From Diplocarpon mali (lineage: Eukaryota; Ascomycota; Leotiomycetes; Helotiales; Drepanopezizaceae): a stretch of DNA of 22,484 nt. The notes under the pieces are model-generated. The model searched no databases. It was not told the DNA's origin and worked only from the letters and a program-made list of their open reading frames with translations. Positions 9,388 to 19,916 of the stretch are shown here, in pieces. Within the stretch, counting starts at the first letter, position 1. Every line of letters begins with the position of its first letter. Made by a program: the position numbers and the translations under genes. The stretch lies in the NCBI GenBank assembly GCA_024741835.1, contig JAENRP010000354.1, positions 1-22,484 of the forward strand, in the 5' to 3' direction.

Positions 9388-12300
9388 CTAGTCCATCATA
9401 TCAGCCAGACTCTGCATCTTAATGACACTCTTCTGTGCAGCGTTTCGGGAAACGCGGTAGTAGTTATCGGTGAAATCATTACATTTCATCTCCTTCAGGA
9501 ACTCTTCATCGTGGGTGATGATGATGATTTGAAAATTAGGTTGGTTTCTGCGTTCCTCGATGATCGCGTGGAGAGATCGCGCAAGAGCTTTGATGTTGTC
9601 TTCGTCGAGATTCGTGGTGGGCTCATCCAGAGCAATGACCTTGGATTTCTTAGTAAGATCTAATACGAGACGAGAGAATTCTTACTCCACAATTGACTCC
9701 AAAGCACTCGGCGAGAGCAAGACGAATGATAATACAAGCCAAGACCTTCTGACCAGCACTGCATCGGCCACGCATATCCATCTCAGCATCTTGCTTCACC
9801 ATGACCACGCGGTAGTTATAATTTCGCCTGGTAGAGGTCGAGGACGATGCAGCAGTCTCGTTCTCTGATCGAATCATGATGGTGTCGATGTCGGTACCCT
9901 GGTAGGTTTTACGCCACAGCTCGCCAGCAAGGTTGTTTATTTCCTCCATCTTGACGCTGTGGAATTTCATAATGGCACTATCCAGGGCTTTTTGGCACTT
10001 GGTCATGTCTTCGATAGCAGCCTTGGTGGTTTCAACCTCGATATGACCTTTGCGGTACAACTCGGCAGCGTCTTTGTAATCTGTTTCCCAATCTTCGACC
10101 ATGCCTTCGAGCTCGGCATTCTTGGCGCTCCTAGTTCCAACTAAGGGGCCTTTCTCGGCAACCAGTTTCTCGCGGCGCCTATCTGCGGCAGTAGCTTCGC
10201 GAAGATAGTGCTCGTAATCATCGTCGGCATTGTGAGTCTCCAACTCGGCGATCTCTTCCTCTACTGTCTCGAGGTCCCGGCGTGTCTTTCGATATCGAAT
10301 GTTGTCTTGGATATCCTTCTTTGTCTTGTCACTATCTGCAATGAGACTGTTCAACTTATTGAGCTCCACGCCGACTCGGGCAGTGTTTTTTTCAATGGTT
10401 TCTTGTTCATTCTTGAGAACCTTGATATCTCTCGCACACGCTGCAAGCTGTCCAGGTCCGTCCTTGTCGATGTAATCGCTGATGTTAGCGTTGATCAAGT
10501 TGAAGGCATTGACTGTCGAAGCAAGCTTGTCCTTTACGAACTGAACAACTTTTGCCTTGTCACTTCCGCGTGCTTCAACGTCCTCATGTAGAGTGGCAGC
10601 TTTGGCAAATAGAGGCTCGAGAGACACGAGCTCCGAGTCCGCCTGAGTAATAACGTCCTTCTGTTGCTTGATGTAATCGCGCAATTCCTCGATCACGGAT
10701 GCAATAGCCTGCCTCTTCTCCAATGAGTTCTTAGCATTTTGCAAGTCTGCAGTAAAAACGCCCAATCGCTTCTCCAGATCACTGATCTCTGTTCTGGAAA
10801 ATTCCTTGTCGCCTATCAGTTTGTCGATCTTGTGGTTTAGAGCTCTAATCTCTGCATTGCAGGCTGTAAGCTGCTCATCAATATCGTCGATGGTCAGATG
10901 ACTACCAGATAGCATGTCTTGTGATGATAGCTTGGTGATCTCCTCTTCATGCTTGGAAATGTCACTGTTGTACTTGGTAATGTCCGTAACAGTCTTTATT
11001 AAACCCTCGATGTCTCTCTTGGCAGATTCCTCGTCGCTGACAAGTCTGTCCTGGCGCTCGCAATTCGATACGCGGCTATTCTTTTCACCCTCGAGTCTCT
11101 TGATGTCTTTCTCGAGAGCTGGTATCTCGATATCCTGCAACTTTTTGCAGATATCGTACAGGGGACGAACGGCGTCAGCGGACTTGAAAGCTTTCTCGCT
11201 ATCCTTCAAGTCCTGCTTCAGAACATCTTCCTTGAGGCTCTTGATCAATTTCTGTAACTTGGCAGATGCATGCGAACGCTGCTTCTGATCGGCAAATTCT
11301 CTCTCGCACAGTTGGCAGCAGCTCTTCTCATCAACCGTTGTGCTGAAGGTGTTGTACATCTTAAGTAGGCCCGAAGCATTGGCAATGTTATCTCTACACT
11401 CGGCCAGTAGAGCCTCGGCTTCCTGATATTCTTCCAGATACTTGTCGAGGGTCGTGATTTGCATCTGATTCCCGTCTTCGTCATAGATAGAGCTAAAAAG
11501 CTTGTCCTTGTTCTTCTGTAACTCATAGGTCTTCTTGCTGTGGGATGACCGGGCTGTCTTCAGCTCGAATTCGATTTCCTTGAGACGCTGGGCAGCTGCG
11601 TCTTGTTGGGCCTTTGCATCTGCCAGAGTATGATTGCGCGAGTCAAGAACGGCTTGGTACTCGCTGTGGAGATTTTGAGGAGTCCATCCACCCAGTGTAT
11701 CAGTCAGCTGGTCTTTGTACGCGGAAACCATTGTGTTCAGCTTCTGTCGAGCCTCTTTCGCCTGCCCCTTTGCGTAGTCTAATGCAGCACGATCCTGAGC
11801 GAGTTTGTTGAGTTGTTTCGACTCAGCTCTCAACTTCTCAGAGGTTTCGTTCAGTTCTTGGAGGCGATTCTTCTCGACCTTAATCTTTTGATCCCAAGAC
11901 ACAGCCTCATATCTGGAGATGGCAACTTGGAGACTCTCTTGAATCTCTCCGACTTTAGAATTAAGAGCAGCCTTTGCACCTTCGTCTACATCGATGGCGT
12001 TCATCTCGGATTGCTTATATCGGATTTTCTTCTCGCTAGCAGTGATCGCTTGTGCAGCATTAACCTTCTCTTGCTTGAGTGTTGCCTGACGACTCTCCAG
12101 CTTTGTCAGGGTGCTCTGAGTTTTCTTTAACTCATCCCTGGTAGCGTTCCGGACACTTTCAAGCTTACGATCCTCGTCCCGCGAAAGTTTCTTGATGCGG
12201 GCTACGAATTCGGTAATCTGGTCTTCTTGAAGATCACCGTCGTAACCGCGCAACGAATGGTCGTGGGCAGCCTGTTGAACAAGGTTGGCTCGCTGAACCA

Positions 12301-13644
12301 ATTGACCATCATAAGTCTTCTTCCCAGCCTCATGCTGTCCCAACTCAATTTCCTTGGCGGATATGGATTCTCGAGCAACCTTCGCATCTGCTCCGAGGTT
12401 GTTGTGCTCCTCCTTAAGCTCAAGCTGAGCGGCGTGGTACTCTGACATACGTTGCTGGTACTGGTCGAGGGTAGATCGAAGCCATTCGTCGGATTCTTCA
12501 AGTTCCACTAAGTTGTCTCTCAAGCTGTCTAGCGTGTACTCGAGATTCTTGGCTTGGGCTCGCTTGGTAGCAAGAGTGTCCTTGATTCCGAGGGCCGCAT
12601 TCTTCAATGTGTGCTTTTCGGCCGAGACTTTCTCTGCAGCTCTAATCTCCAGCTTCATAGTCTTTGCCTTCTCATCCAAATCGTCAATCTCGCCCTGCAG
12701 ACGAATCATCTTCTGTTTGACTTTTTGCGCCTTTTCCTTGAGATCCTTGAAATTTGCTTCATGGATCCGAAGCTTCCCTAGGTTCTCCGACTGGGCTTTG
12801 CGAACCTTCACGATATTGTCAATAGCCTTGGTGTATTTCTGGGCCTCGAAGATTTCGTCGAACTTGACCTTGAGCTTTGAGGGTTCAGTCATTGGCCACA
12901 GAGACTCGTCCTGGTGACAAAAAATGACATTGCTTAGGATAGCGGCTGAGACACCGAGCTGCTGCGGGACGACATTTTTCAACTCCAGCACAGTTGAGGA
13001 CATCGAGATGCGTTCGCCGCTCTTCTTGGACTTCATCAAAAGATTACCTTCAAGAGTTTTGAACGTCATGGCCGTCTTTTTGACGATCACAGACATGCTT
13101 CTGCTCACGACAAATTCTCCCTGGGAGCCGTTCAGAAATCCAAGCTTGACCTGCGCCAAGACCTCCTTCTCATCAGCCAACTATAATCAATAAGTTAGTA
13201 CCGGTGATATAGTATGAAAAGCTAGCGAGGTTCGTACTTTGGGGTCGTGAACGAAGGCGCCTTTTCCACCATTGGGGGGCAGTTCGCCTGTGGTCGCATA
13301 TTTCAGGCATTCGATGATGGTCTGTGTGCTTGTATATCAGCAGAATTCCTGCTGCACAGGTAGTACGCTCCACGCACAGTCTTTCCTGAGCCGTTGACAC
13401 CGACGATAAGAGTAAGAGGGGTTTGGAATTTAATGGACATCTTGTCCTGGTTGTCGAAGGAGCGAATCCTACACATGGTGTTAGTTCAAGCCGGCTTCAG
13501 AGATTATACCGCCTACCCCCGAATGCTGAGATGCGCGATCGAAGCTACAGTGAGTCAGTTCCTATAACCGAAAGCTCTCGGTGAGATAACTTACACCTGC
13601 AGAAGTTAGCCTGAACATCTCGAGCGATGGGATTCTACTTACAT
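9388..13644 (-). CDS. RAD50: DNA double-strand-break repair ATPase Rad50
   Basis: Rad50 is the SMC-like ATPase of the Mre11-Rad50-Xrs2/Nbs1 complex, which tethers and processes broken DNA ends and supports telomere maintenance and checkpoint signalling in the nucleus. Preferred exons are 13644-13643, 13596-13595, 13544-13517, 13468-13378, 13321-13238, 13180-9686 and 9639-9388, giving 1317 residues, close to the usual size. Visible motifs: N-terminal LSIRGIRSF; Walker A GVNGSGKT (34-41); Q-loop region [13 protein letters not shown], where many orthologs have HQE; long coiled coils; the zinc-hook CQLC (691-694); ABC signature [10 protein letters not shown] (about 1205-1215); Walker [16 protein letters not shown] (from about 1235); and H-loop [10 protein letters not shown]. 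Introns are 46-57 bp; one has a perfect TACTAAC branch site. The start is the uncertain part: the ATG seems split around a 2-nt exon. A weaker alternative begins at 13618 (MFRLTSA) with a GTGTAA donor. Confidence 0.93.
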
Positions 13645-14198
13645 CTTGACGGCGACTTTCTCTCCCACTCGAGAACGAGAACGAGGCCTGTAACTGAGAT
13701 ACCATACGGGGCGGCGCTGCTGAGATTGTCGAGATCGTGGAGAGATGGTGGATATTGGCTGGTGTGTGAGGTCGAGATCGGGTCAGTCGACGCGTTTGGC
13801 TACGCCAGGTCACATGCTTTCAGAGCGGGTCCATTAGCGCAGACCTCTCAGGCGCTATATGCAAGCCACACTTAATTAGACTTTTCGATGATGCGTTGAA
13901 GATGTGGTGAATTTATGAAACAAATTCGATGCTTATACGGAGTAATATCGCGAAGAGAGGATACCACGCGCCCTGACCTTGCGGCGCTAAACCATTACAT
14001 TTACTGTTCTGCCATCGATTATTAAGTTTCCCTCTTCGGGTTGTCTCCACAAAAACCCCGTCTTCGCTAGCCTCGCACCGTCCTGGTTATCACCACCTTA
14101 TGTCTCTCGCCATGATCAGCATATACAGGTCTGAATAGGGCATTCTGGCCTTCACGAACTTCGAATGCGGTCTTGCCGGAGAGCTCGACCGGCCCGCG
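13645..14198. promoter_or_regulatory. Shared divergent upstream region of RAD50 and WC-2
   Basis: These 554 bp separate two divergent start codons and must carry both promoters. Several GATA cores are visible on one strand or the other (AGATAC near 13699, GGATAT near 13750, GGATAC near 13959, TTATC near 14087), any of which could bind GATA factors, but such short cores are expected by chance. A CT-rich, intron-like leader precedes the WC-2 ATG. No TATA box could be assigned with confidence. Confidence 0.45.
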
Positions 14199-15827
14199 AT
14201 GAACCACAACAACATAAACATGGATCCATCCATGTACTATTCCAACATCGGGGGAATGGACAGCCTTTCTAGAGGTCTGTCAGCCTCGCAAGTATGTTGA
14301 GGTTCTCTCTGGCTTGCCACCGCGGGATGCTAACGGTACTTATCCCAGACGTCTGCAAATGGGAACGATACTTCGATGACGGGTATGCTGGGAGAGGGAT
14401 TACTCGACGGTTACGACACGATGCCTGGGCAGCTCAGTGTCAATGGTCTCGACGGGAACGGGCAGAAAGGCTATGCGCCGTTAGATCCTGGCATGCGACA
14501 AAACAATACAGATCCGGACAGTGAAGGGATACTAATGCAGAGTCCTGTGGATAATCCAACGACTGGTGCAGGCGCAGGGCCATTACCTACGGGCTTCGGA
14601 GCGCAATCGACTTTGACCGGAGGCAGCACACTTACGGAGTTTACGAAGAGGAGGAATTGGTCGCAGCGAGTTGTGGAGGAAATAAAGGACTTCTTACATA
14701 TCCTCACACCGGATGGTCGGATCGTGTACCTCTCCCCCAGTGGAGAGCACTTGACTGGCTATCCACGAGAAGAGCTGATTGGCAAGTTCATCGTCGACTT
14801 CATACACCCGGACGACAGCGGGATATTCGTGCGGGAGTTTAACGAGTCGATCGCAAGTGGACATCCTCTGCGGTTCTTCTACCGCTTCCGAAAGAAGGAC
14901 GAGACATACACGATCTTTGAATCACATGGGCATCCACATCTTACATCCGAGGCTGCAACATACCCGGGGCCTGTAAACTCATCCGGATTCTGTCGAGGAT
15001 TCTTTATGATGGCGAGACCTTACCCTACTAAGAACGCAGCTTTACTAGACACTTTCCTCGAGCACAAAATGGAGAACGAAAGGTTGAGGAAGCGAATCGA
15101 CGATCTGAAGCGCGAAGAAACTGAAGAAGCCGACGAGTCCCACAAAAACTGGCTAAAGAGGCAGGAGGGTAAATCGGCCGGGAATCCGTCTGAGGATACA
15201 TACACCGACACAGCAGCGTCTGTCAGCACCACCTTAGTGAATCCCGATGCTCTGGCAATGCCACCACCAGCTAAGCCGTCCATCAACCCCGCCCTAACTA
15301 CAAAAAACCTCGCGGATGCGAATCTAGGAAACAAGCCAGATTCGATCACAGACAAGATGGCTCGCTACGAAGGAGCAACTCATGTTGAAACGATTGAAAT
15401 GTTGACAGGCTTGCGCTACCAAGACGGCGAGCGAAGCCAGGGGATCAGTACAGGACATCAAAGTCCTGCTTTGATACGAGGCGATGCCGGTATCGCGATA
15501 CCAGTAGACAAAGATGGGCGAGCAGCCGACAAGAAGAAGAAGGTCAAACTGCCAGACGAATACGTCTGTACAGATTGTGGTAAGTGGAACGTCTCATCCG
15601 TTCTGAATATTCAGCCATTGACATGGCAAGGTACCTTGGATTCGCCCGAATGGCGTAAAGGCCCCACAGGTCCCAAGACCCTGTGCAATGCATGCGGACT
15701 TCGGTGGGCAAAAAAAGAAAAGAAGAAAGGTGGGAATGAGGGCACTGGCGCCGGGAATGGAAATGGAAGCGGCAATGGCGGTTCGCAACTAGCCTTAACG
15801 CCGACACCTCTCGGCGCCACGACCTAG
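14199..15827 (+). CDS. wc-2: White collar 2-type PAS/GATA transcription factor
   Basis: WC-2 pairs through its PAS domain with the blue-light receptor WC-1 to form the white collar complex, which binds light-response elements and drives light and clock genes. Exons 14199-14291, 14349-15579 and 15631-15827 (introns 57 and 51 bp) give 506 residues, near the 530 of the Neurospora protein. After a Gly/Asn/Met-rich N-terminus, the PAS region starts near [11 protein letters not shown] (about residue 127) with [20 protein letters not shown] and continues to about residue 255. A charged helix ([17 protein letters not shown]) follows, then a disordered linker, a KKKKVK nuclear-localisation-like cluster, and a CX2CX18CX2C GATA finger (C438, C441, C460, C463) that is complete only after the last intron is removed. 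A Gly/Asn-rich tail ends it. It lacks the LOV flavin domain of WC-1, which distinguishes the two. The start is the first Met of an exon ending in a clean GTATGT donor. Confidence 0.93.
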
Positions 15828-16236
15828 CGCTAGCCTCTATTGATTCCCAACCCCGGCAAAGGGCGAACGGCGTGAAAGTAAGCAAGTGGCACTTCTGCTG
15901 GAGCTGGGTGTTCTAACAGGGCGACGATACCAGGAACGAGACGATTCGCGACGCTGTGGGGCTCATCTATGGAACGTGGGAAGGGGAGGGAGAGACGGTT
16001 AAAATCAGCTTGATTAGCTTGAAGTTTGTGGAGGCATGTGTAGCTGGAATAAAGCTAGGTACGAATTACTAAGATGGTCAAGATACCCATTACCTAAACA
16101 TGCGCCCCTGACGGATCTAGACGATGCATCCCAACGCCAACCCCTGAGGTAGCAGGCAAGCGAGACCCCTTTTGATCACAGCACAACACAACCACACGAC
16201 ACACACCCGACAACAACAATAAAACAATATAACGCA
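15828..16236. other. Convergent 3' region, no gene
   Basis: This 409-bp gap lies between the convergent stops of WC-2 and the unrecognised minus-strand gene. It holds both 3' untranslated regions, including an A/C-rich patch near 16185-16225. No open frame or repeat of note was seen. Confidence 0.5.
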
Positions 16237-18379
16237 TCAACCCGCAACTACCTCCATTGCCTTGCCAACGCCGAAGTAAAACACGTCGGCCAGCGACGCT
16301 GAGACATCCACCCCGAAGCAAAAGCGCGCGGTCGCCGTGGCCGCCACGCTCGCTGCAGCAACAGCAGCACCAAGCCCGGCCTTGGTGCTAATCCACGGCT
16401 GGCCCGCGGCCGTCACAACCGCGATCCAATCGTCAAGTTCGATCCTATTCTCTTCGACCTTCCGCCCGTACTTGGCAACAATGGCGCCCTTCGCCACGAG
16501 CTTGATGCGGAACCCGTCCTTCTCGCCCAGCGGCTTCAAGGGCTCGGCATCCTCTGCGTCGGAGCCCGGCTTGTAGCGTCTGATGACGGGCCAGACGGAG
16601 ATCTTGCTCTGGGCGCGGTGCGTGAAGGACGGGGCGGGCGGCCTCGCGGCCTCGATCTCTGCGAGCGCGCGCCTGGCTCTCGCCATGGCCTGGGAGCCTG
16701 GGATCAGGATCGGGTCTTCGTTCTGCGGTCGTCCCTCCGCTATCGCCTGCCAGTTGTCGGCGTCTCGTCGCCGTACTGCGTGGGCGTGGGCGCTGAGCTG
16801 GGCTTGCGTTGGCGGTGGCTCGACGGCCTGCAGCTCGTCCACGCTCTTGGCCGCGAGACTCCTCTTCTGCACCCACGGGACGAACTTCTCCCTGTGGTAG
16901 GCCGCGGCGATGGTGGCTTTGCCGACGGTGTAGGCGTCCGTTTCGAGCGAGTGCATGTCCTCGGGGTCCCAGTCCGCCGCGGGCTGCAGATCCACGAACT
17001 GGAAGATGGTCGGGGAGACGCGCACGCAGAGGGAGAGGTACGCCGCTTGCGAGACGAGGTTGTGCAGCGACTGGTGCAGGTCGGCGACGCGGGGGAGCGG
17101 CGCGTCGCCCAGCGGGGGCAGGGAGTAGAGGTAGGTGGTGAGGGGTTGCAGCATGAGGCATATCTGGGCGCTGAGCTTTGCGACGCATGGGTAGAAGGAT
17201 TCGGTGACGGCGCCGAGGCCCAGGACTGCGCGGACGGTGGTTGCGCGGACGGATGTGCGTTGGAAGCCTGCACGGCTGTTAGGACGTGGAGGAATCCGGT
17301 TACGGGAAAAGGGGGAGGGGGGGGAGGAAAGGAGACAGGGAGAAGGACACACCCTCGCGGGTCAAAAACGCCCGGTCAAGCGCAAAGCATGCCTCCTTCT
17401 GCTCTTTGCTTGCGCCAAACAGATACTCGTCAAAGATCTTTGTCTTGAAGATCTTCATGAGGATGGCCATCAAGAACCACTTCCGCAGCCTGCTGTCCTT
17501 CAACAGCTCGTCCCAGCCGCCCGTCCGGGTACTGGACTCCCACTCGGGATCAGCGACCTGTTCTGCCCAGCGCACAAACTCGGGCGTCATGCCGAGCGTC
17601 CAGGGCGAGCCTTCCACCTGGCTGATGTCGTGCAGCGCAAAGTAGTGTGTGACGACGATGTCCAGCTGGTGGTACAGCCGCCGGAAGTTCTCGCACCACC
17701 AGTCGTCGCCGCGGTCTGCCGTGGGATGCGGCTCATAGTTGATCTGGAGCGCAATGGGCGCCAGGCGTGCGATGTCTACCGGTTCCTGGATCTGCACCGC
17801 GGGGGTGGGATACCGGGCTCGCTTTGCGGCCGGAGCGTCGTCGTCGTCGTCGTCGTCGTCGTCAGAGCGGCTGCGCTTGCCATCCCTCGGATCCTCACGA
17901 CGACCATGGTCGCCGACCACGATCTCTTCCGGCGCTTGGTACCGATCTTCCGCCGTCGTAGCCCGCAGCAACCCCTCGCTCCTCCGCTGCCTTTCCCGGG
18001 CCGCCTGCCCGGCCCTGACGATATCCTCGACCGTGTCGGCCGCGACGGCCGTCATGCGCGCCAGGTTCCGCTGGAGAGCCCTCTGGTCCTCGGGCCCGAA
18101 GTCGCCGTGCACAGGCTCGAGCTCGTTCAGGGCCTCTTGGGCTCGCGCCCGCGTGCGTGTCTTCTCGGACATGCTTGGCCCGCGTGACGTGTGGCGGCGG
18201 CCACTGACCTCGATCTTCTCACGCATGATGCTGCTCTGGTACTGGGGAGGTCCGTCTGGCGCCTGTCTGAAATCGGCGGGGGCGCTGCCGAAACTGCAGC
18301 GTCGGGGCGCAGGGCTAGGGACGAGAGGCGTTGTTGAGACTGGACCGCTCGCGGCTCGAGGCTGGCGGATACCCTTCAT
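16237..18379 (-). CDS. Unrecognised nuclear-looking protein with poly-Asp run
   Basis: Two exons are clear: 18379-17353 and 17267-16237, joined across an 85-bp intron (GTGTGT donor, acceptor GTGCAG) to restore TREGFQRTSV. From the first in-frame Met this gives 685 residues. The family is not recognised. The N-terminal third is basic, Pro/Arg-rich and disordered; it includes a likely bipartite nuclear signal around a nine-Asp run (KRSRS, then D9, then AAKRARY). A structured part follows (DDWWCENFRRLYHQLDIVVT, then FVRWAEQVADPEWE, then KWFLMAILMKIFKTKIFDEY), continuing through exon 2 with helical sequence such as PCVAKLSAQICLMLQPL. The C-terminal region has LGEKDGFRIKLVAKG and ends in an Ala-rich hydrophobic stretch. 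The true start is probably further upstream: the frame stays open past 18379 to an acceptor at 18448, and a coding-like exon lies beyond it. The neighbours give no functional hint. Confidence 0.75.
17836..17863. repeat. GTC/GAC trinucleotide repeat
   Basis: About nine GAC codons on the minus strand form an uninterrupted Asp run inside the unrecognised gene. A perfect trinucleotide run in coding sequence is likely to vary in length between strains without breaking the frame. Confidence 0.85.
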
Positions 18380-18524
18380 CGGGCGAGTCGTCGAGACCGG
18401 GATTTGGCTAGACGGAGGCGGAGGCGCCGTGTCGGCAGCGGGCGTAGCTAGATAGATATTTGTCAACTTTCCACTCTGTACTGTTCACAGCCCTCCCTTT
18501 CCATCCAGCACAAACCAGACTCAC

Positions 18525-18660
18525 CCAGCTCCGGATCCCCACCCACAAAGACGGGCAGAAGCTGCGCCTCCGAAGCAAGAGGTCGACACGATGCCGTCCT
18601 TTTTGATTTTTTCCCCCTCGCCTTGATCCTGAGCCGAGAATAAAATCTCGTCTCCTCTCC
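18525..18660 (-). other. Probable upstream exon of the preceding minus-strand gene
   Basis: A minus-strand frame reads RLRIKARGKKSKRTASCRPL and then LLPVFVGGDPEL, ending at a strong donor (GTGAGT at 18524). Joining it across a 77-bp intron (18448-18524, TTGAC branch, ATCTAG acceptor) continues in phase into the exon that contains the Met at 18379. A possible acceptor at 18629-18630 would begin the exon at 18628. No ATG occurs in this frame back to a TGA near 18750, so the start codon must lie in a further exon that I could not find. Confidence 0.45.
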
Positions 18661-19916
18661 TCCTCTTATGCCACTAGGCGAGAAACTTGAATCTCCGCCT
18701 CTCGCGATCCGTCCCTCTGAGAGAGCAAAACCCCGCCCCCCCCCTTCTCACACCAAATCACAAAGAGATGCCAAGGGTAGAAAAAGACTGGACGATTGCT
18801 CGAGAGGGCGAGCGCGCGCCTTCCCGTCTGGAGAATTGTTTCTGAATCCGAATCTGAATCTGAATCTGAGGCTGGATTCTGATCTTGATACTTGGTTGCC
18901 GCCTCGGAGAGGCTCGCAAGGGGGCGGCTCCAAGATAAAGAAAGGTAATCGAGGGGTGTCGACAACGGACGAGGGATAAGGGAGGAGGGAGGCAGGACAG
19001 AGGGTATGGGAGGAGGGACAGAGGACAGAGGGGAGGCTGCACACGGGGGCATTCCTCTCGCTTAGGACTGGAATGCAGGATGCGGGGGGGGGGGGCAGGG
19101 CGCTTGCGGAGAGAGAGAGAGAGAGGTGCAGAGGAGAGGTGCCATGCAAACGATAGGACGGGGGAGAGGGTGGGAGAGAGGATGGGTGCGGATTCCGTGT
19201 TGTTGCTCTAGCTATTTGCGATGGGGTCGTTTGCGAGGGGATTCTTGCGTTGATGGGATCTCTGACTGAGGGGGGGAGGGTGAGACAGCCTCGGATGGAC
19301 TTGTCTTCTCCCGGCGCGGTAGCATTTTGATCTAATCTACTTTGACGGAATTCATCTCGTTTCTACTTTCCCGTGGGACGTGGGAAGAAAGAGAAAAAGA
19401 TAGGATGGTGGCAGGGCCGCGTTCATTCCTCGCGAGCAACGCCAGCGAGGAAATCGCCGGTTTCGCGTGCCCATTCTTCTCCCCTCCTCCCCCCTGTTCC
19501 GCCAAGGTAACCCGACGCGGCGATGCTCACAACTTCGACCTCGCGACTCGCCTGCGCGGAGGTCAGCGGCTGGGGAGGCTCCGGTGGAATGCGAGATGGG
19601 CAGGGCAGCGGAGAGGCGGGTTGGGGGGAGCGAAGACCTGGTGGTGCGGACGGCGGACGCTGCAACTCGCAGTGCGAAGGACGGGGTTGATCTCGACGGG
19701 CTCGCTTCTCGACGGTGATCTTCAGAGAATGCACGGCACGCCACGTGCCTCGGGTGGAACGAGATGTGGATGGGGATGCAAGCGTAAACTTGGATCGGCG
19801 TACGATGTAAATGTGAATACAGAACGCCGAGGCGGGAATGAGAGCGGCTCGAGAAGAGGACCGAGTAGCGTGGAGAGGGGAGTGGAGCGAAGGGTAGGTA
19901 GAGGCACTGACAGGAC
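18661..19916. other. Gene-free, strand-asymmetric stretch
   Basis: Between the RidA-family stop (minus strand) and the upstream side of the 18379 gene, the plus strand is strongly purine-rich. It contains a GAATCT-type hexanucleotide repeat (18842-18871), a 12-G run (19084-19095) and a GA run (about 19109-19125). Long overlapping frames on both strands, such as 19342-20043 and its antisense, look like products of low stop density in GC-rich sequence and show no family motif. No gene is supported. Confidence 0.5.
18842..18871. repeat. GAATCT hexanucleotide repeat
   Basis: About four to five near-perfect copies of a six-base unit, the first with one substitution (CCGAAT). Non-coding context. 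Confidence 0.8.

Noticed and set aside
16618..17448. 276-codon plus-strand frame opposite exon 2 of the poly-Asp gene
   Set aside because: Stop-poor GC-rich antisense frame. The minus-strand frame is preferred because it splices cleanly into the upstream exon and has structured, protein-like sequence.
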